Part shown: in pieces, positions 4,538 through 5,597 of the stretch | Numbering within the stretch: position 1 is the first letter of the stretch | How the letters are laid out: the number at the start of each line of letters is the position of its first letter | Assembly (NCBI GenBank): GCA_039679885.1 | Contig: JBDKUC010000160.1 | Location: forward strand, 1 to 5,597 | Length of the DNA: 5,597 bases | DNA from: JAJFUI01 sp039679885 | GTDB taxonomy: Bacteria > Planctomycetota > Planctomycetia > Pirellulales > Thermoguttaceae | Direction: 5' to 3' | The notes under the pieces: model-generated | Database searches by the model: none | What the model saw: only the letters and a program-made list of their open reading frames with translations | What the model was told of the DNA's origin: nothing | Translations under genes and position numbers: made by a program

Positions 4538-5329
4538 ATGGAAGCGTTCGCGCAAGTCGCCGTCGAGGCGTCGACTCAGTACATCGGCCGTTGGAATCGG
4601 TTGGTCAGCACCACGAATTGGGAAAAGGGGCGGATTATCTCCGAGTGGCGGGCAGCCATGCAAGAAGCCGGCACACCGACCTCGGAGTTTACCGATGAAG
4701 CGTGGAGCCGCCAGGTCGGCGGGGTCACCCCTCAGCACGTTGGCCGGCTCCGCCGCGTCTTCGAGCGGTTCGCGGAAGTTCACGCGCAATACGAAGGCCT
4801 CTGCTGGAGCCACTTCCACGCTGCGTTGGATTGGGACGATGCCGAGATGTACCTGGAAGGGGCCGTGCAGAACCGATGGTCGGTGCCCCAAATGCGCAAC
4901 CAGCGTTGGGAAGCCACCGGCGCCGCGCCCGAGCTCGAGCCGCAAGACAGCGACATGGCTCCGGTAGAGATGGACGAGGACGTTGAAGTCTCAGAGGTTA
5001 ACCGCCTGCCATCGACCATCTCGGAGTCGCTCGGCGAAGTCCACGGGGCCGAGGATTACTTCGACGTTGAGGAATCGGATTCGGAACCTCGGGAGCGTTC
5101 GGCGGCTGCCGCCGAGTCGTCGCAAGACGTCGCCGATGAGCCGGCTGCCGCGCCAGTTCGCCCGTTCGAGTCGCTGCCTCCGTTGCCGCCGGACGTGAAC
5201 GAAGGATTCGAGCTGATGAAGCTGGCGATCTTGAACCACAAGGTGGCGGGTTGGCGCGACATCGCCCGCGATGACCTGCTGTCGGTCCTCGACTCGCTGC
5301 GTCAGTTGGCCCTGGCCCCGGCGGAATAG
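4538..5329 (+). CDS. Conserved-looking soluble protein, possible helix-turn-helix, function unknown
   Basis: This encodes 263 residues with no signal peptide or membrane segment. The first 130 residues are helical and tryptophan-rich: YIGRWNRLVSTTNWEKGRIISEWRAAM, then AWSRQVGGVTPQHVGRLRRVFERF (55-78), then LCWSHFHAALDWDDAEMYLEGAVQNRWSVPQMRNQRWEA. The middle part, GGVTPQHVGRLRRVFERF, has the look of a helix-turn-helix. The overall order (W..G..I.EW, then a recognition-like helix, then a WS.M motif) resembles DUF3102-like proteins of plasmids and phages, but this is only a resemblance. Residues 131-205 are an acidic low-complexity linker. Residues 217-260 form a separate C-terminal helical region (VNEGFELMKLAILNHKVAGWRDIARDDLLSVLDSLRQL). 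AAAGGA at 4521-4526 lies 11 bases before the ATG. A DNA-binding or adaptor role is inferred, not shown. Confidence 0.82.
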   Translation: MEAFAQVAVEASTQYIGRWNRLVSTTNWEKGRIISEWRAAMQEAGTPTSEFTDEAWSRQVGGVTPQHVGRLRRVFERFAEVHAQYEGLCWSHFHAALDWDDAEMYLEGAVQNRWSVPQMRNQRWEATGAAPELEPQDSDMAPVEMDEDVEVSEVNRLPSTISESLGEVHGAEDYFDVEESDSEPRERSAAAAESSQDVADEPAAAPVRPFESLPPLPPDVNEGFELMKLAILNHKVAGWRDIARDDLLSVLDSLRQLALAPAE

Positions 5330-5335
5330 TTCCAA

Positions 5336-5397
5336 CCACGGAGCGTGGCAGCGGCGCGTGGACCGAGTCGTCCCGCGAGTTGTCGCATCAGGATGCG
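5336..5397. terminator. Small hairpins in a convergent gene junction
   Basis: Between two converging genes, CCACG (5336-5340) pairs with CGTGG (5344-5348) around GAG. CGCATC (5384-5389) pairs with GATGCG (5392-5397) around a 2-base centre, and this second one overlaps the stop codon of the minus-strand gene. Their position suits a bidirectional terminator, but the stems are short and no T-run is present. Confidence 0.28.
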
Positions 5398-5597
5398 GCT
5401 TCGCCCGGCTCGCCTTGCGAGGGCTCGGCGACTGCCGGCGGCGTCTTGTCCACCGGCGGCTGAACCGCTGCTGGCGAATGCGATTCGACCGTCGCTGCAT
5501 CGTTCGCCGCTGCCGGCGTCTGTTGCGCGACTGGCGGCACGGGTTCCACAGCGGATGGCCGGGGCTCTTTCGCCACGGGGTCCTTCTGGTGATAGAA
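5388..5597 (-). CDS. C-terminal tail of a Pro/Ala-rich protein (partial, 5' end outside window)
   Basis: On the minus strand a frame is open from the right edge to a TGA at 5390-5388, giving 69 residues and continuing beyond the window. The sequence starts FYHQKDPVAKEPRPSAVEPVPP and ends EPSQGEPGEAAS. It is low-complexity, rich in Pro, Ala and Glu, as in disordered tails or periplasmic linkers of planctomycete proteins. A GTG at 5576 is a possible start, but the open frame upstream of it makes a longer protein more likely. It converges with the helical-protein gene, leaving 58 bases between stops. Function cannot be inferred from the tail; low-complexity GC-rich DNA can also stay open by chance. 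Confidence 0.55.
   Translation of the reverse strand, partial: FYHQKDPVAKEPRPSAVEPVPPVAQQTPAAANDAATVESHSPAAVQPPVDKTPPAVAEPSQGEPGEAAS

Noticed and set aside
4262..4945. 227-residue minus-strand frame across the structured gap
   Set aside because: Half is antisense to the helical-protein gene and half reads through inverted and tandem repeats; there is no family resemblance.
1..5597. CRISPR array, transposase or phage module
   Set aside because: No regularly spaced long repeats, no cas-like, transposase or integrase motifs are visible; the only periodic repeat is the 7-base array at 2639-2673.

Overview
The window looks like a piece of a planctomycete chromosome, probably near Pirellulales. 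It is GC-rich, with long arginine-rich shadow frames opposite the real genes. It carries an extracytoplasmic-function (ECF) sigma factor paired with a long alanine/proline-rich membrane anti-sigma factor of a type common in planctomycetes. Its gaps hold short palindromic and heptamer repeats of kinds I recall from planctomycete intergenic DNA. The lineage call rests on protein style and repeats only, because there is no rRNA or other marker gene.

Layout. (1) Positions 1-67 may be the 3' tip of an upstream gene, joined by an ATGA overlap to a gene (64-645) for a zinc-ribbon protein with a DUF2283-like core. (2) A short palindrome-rich gap leads to two small genes for membrane-anchored proteins of unknown function. 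One (742-1173) has two membrane segments and a BamE/SmpA-like tail; the other (about 1225-1815) has a single membrane anchor. (3) A 240-base gap carries two abutting hairpins (a dispersed-repeat candidate), a possible housekeeping promoter and a strong ECF-type promoter. (4) The ECF sigma factor (2056-2616) and its anti-sigma factor (2681-4153) follow, separated by 64 bases that contain a 7-base-period repeat. (5) A 384-base non-coding gap (4154-4537) is packed with inverted repeats. (6) A gene (4538-5329) encodes a conserved-looking soluble protein of unknown function with a possible helix-turn-helix and an acidic middle. (7) A convergent gene on the minus strand runs off the right edge (5388-5597); only its proline/alanine-rich tail is present.

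How it works together. The clearest unit is the sigma/anti-sigma pair. The anti-sigma factor should hold the sigma factor at the inner face of the membrane until its extracytoplasmic domain senses a signal. The promoter just upstream of the sigma gene matches the RpoE-type consensus closely (GGAACTT, 16 bases, GTCAAAA), so the released sigma factor probably activates its own operon. The anti-sigma factor lacks the usual zinc-binding His/Cys residues. I see no CRISPR array, tRNA, rRNA, transposase or phage gene, and no clear evidence of a wholly new system. The most unusual material is the structured 4154-4537 gap and the repeat placed between the sigma and anti-sigma genes.
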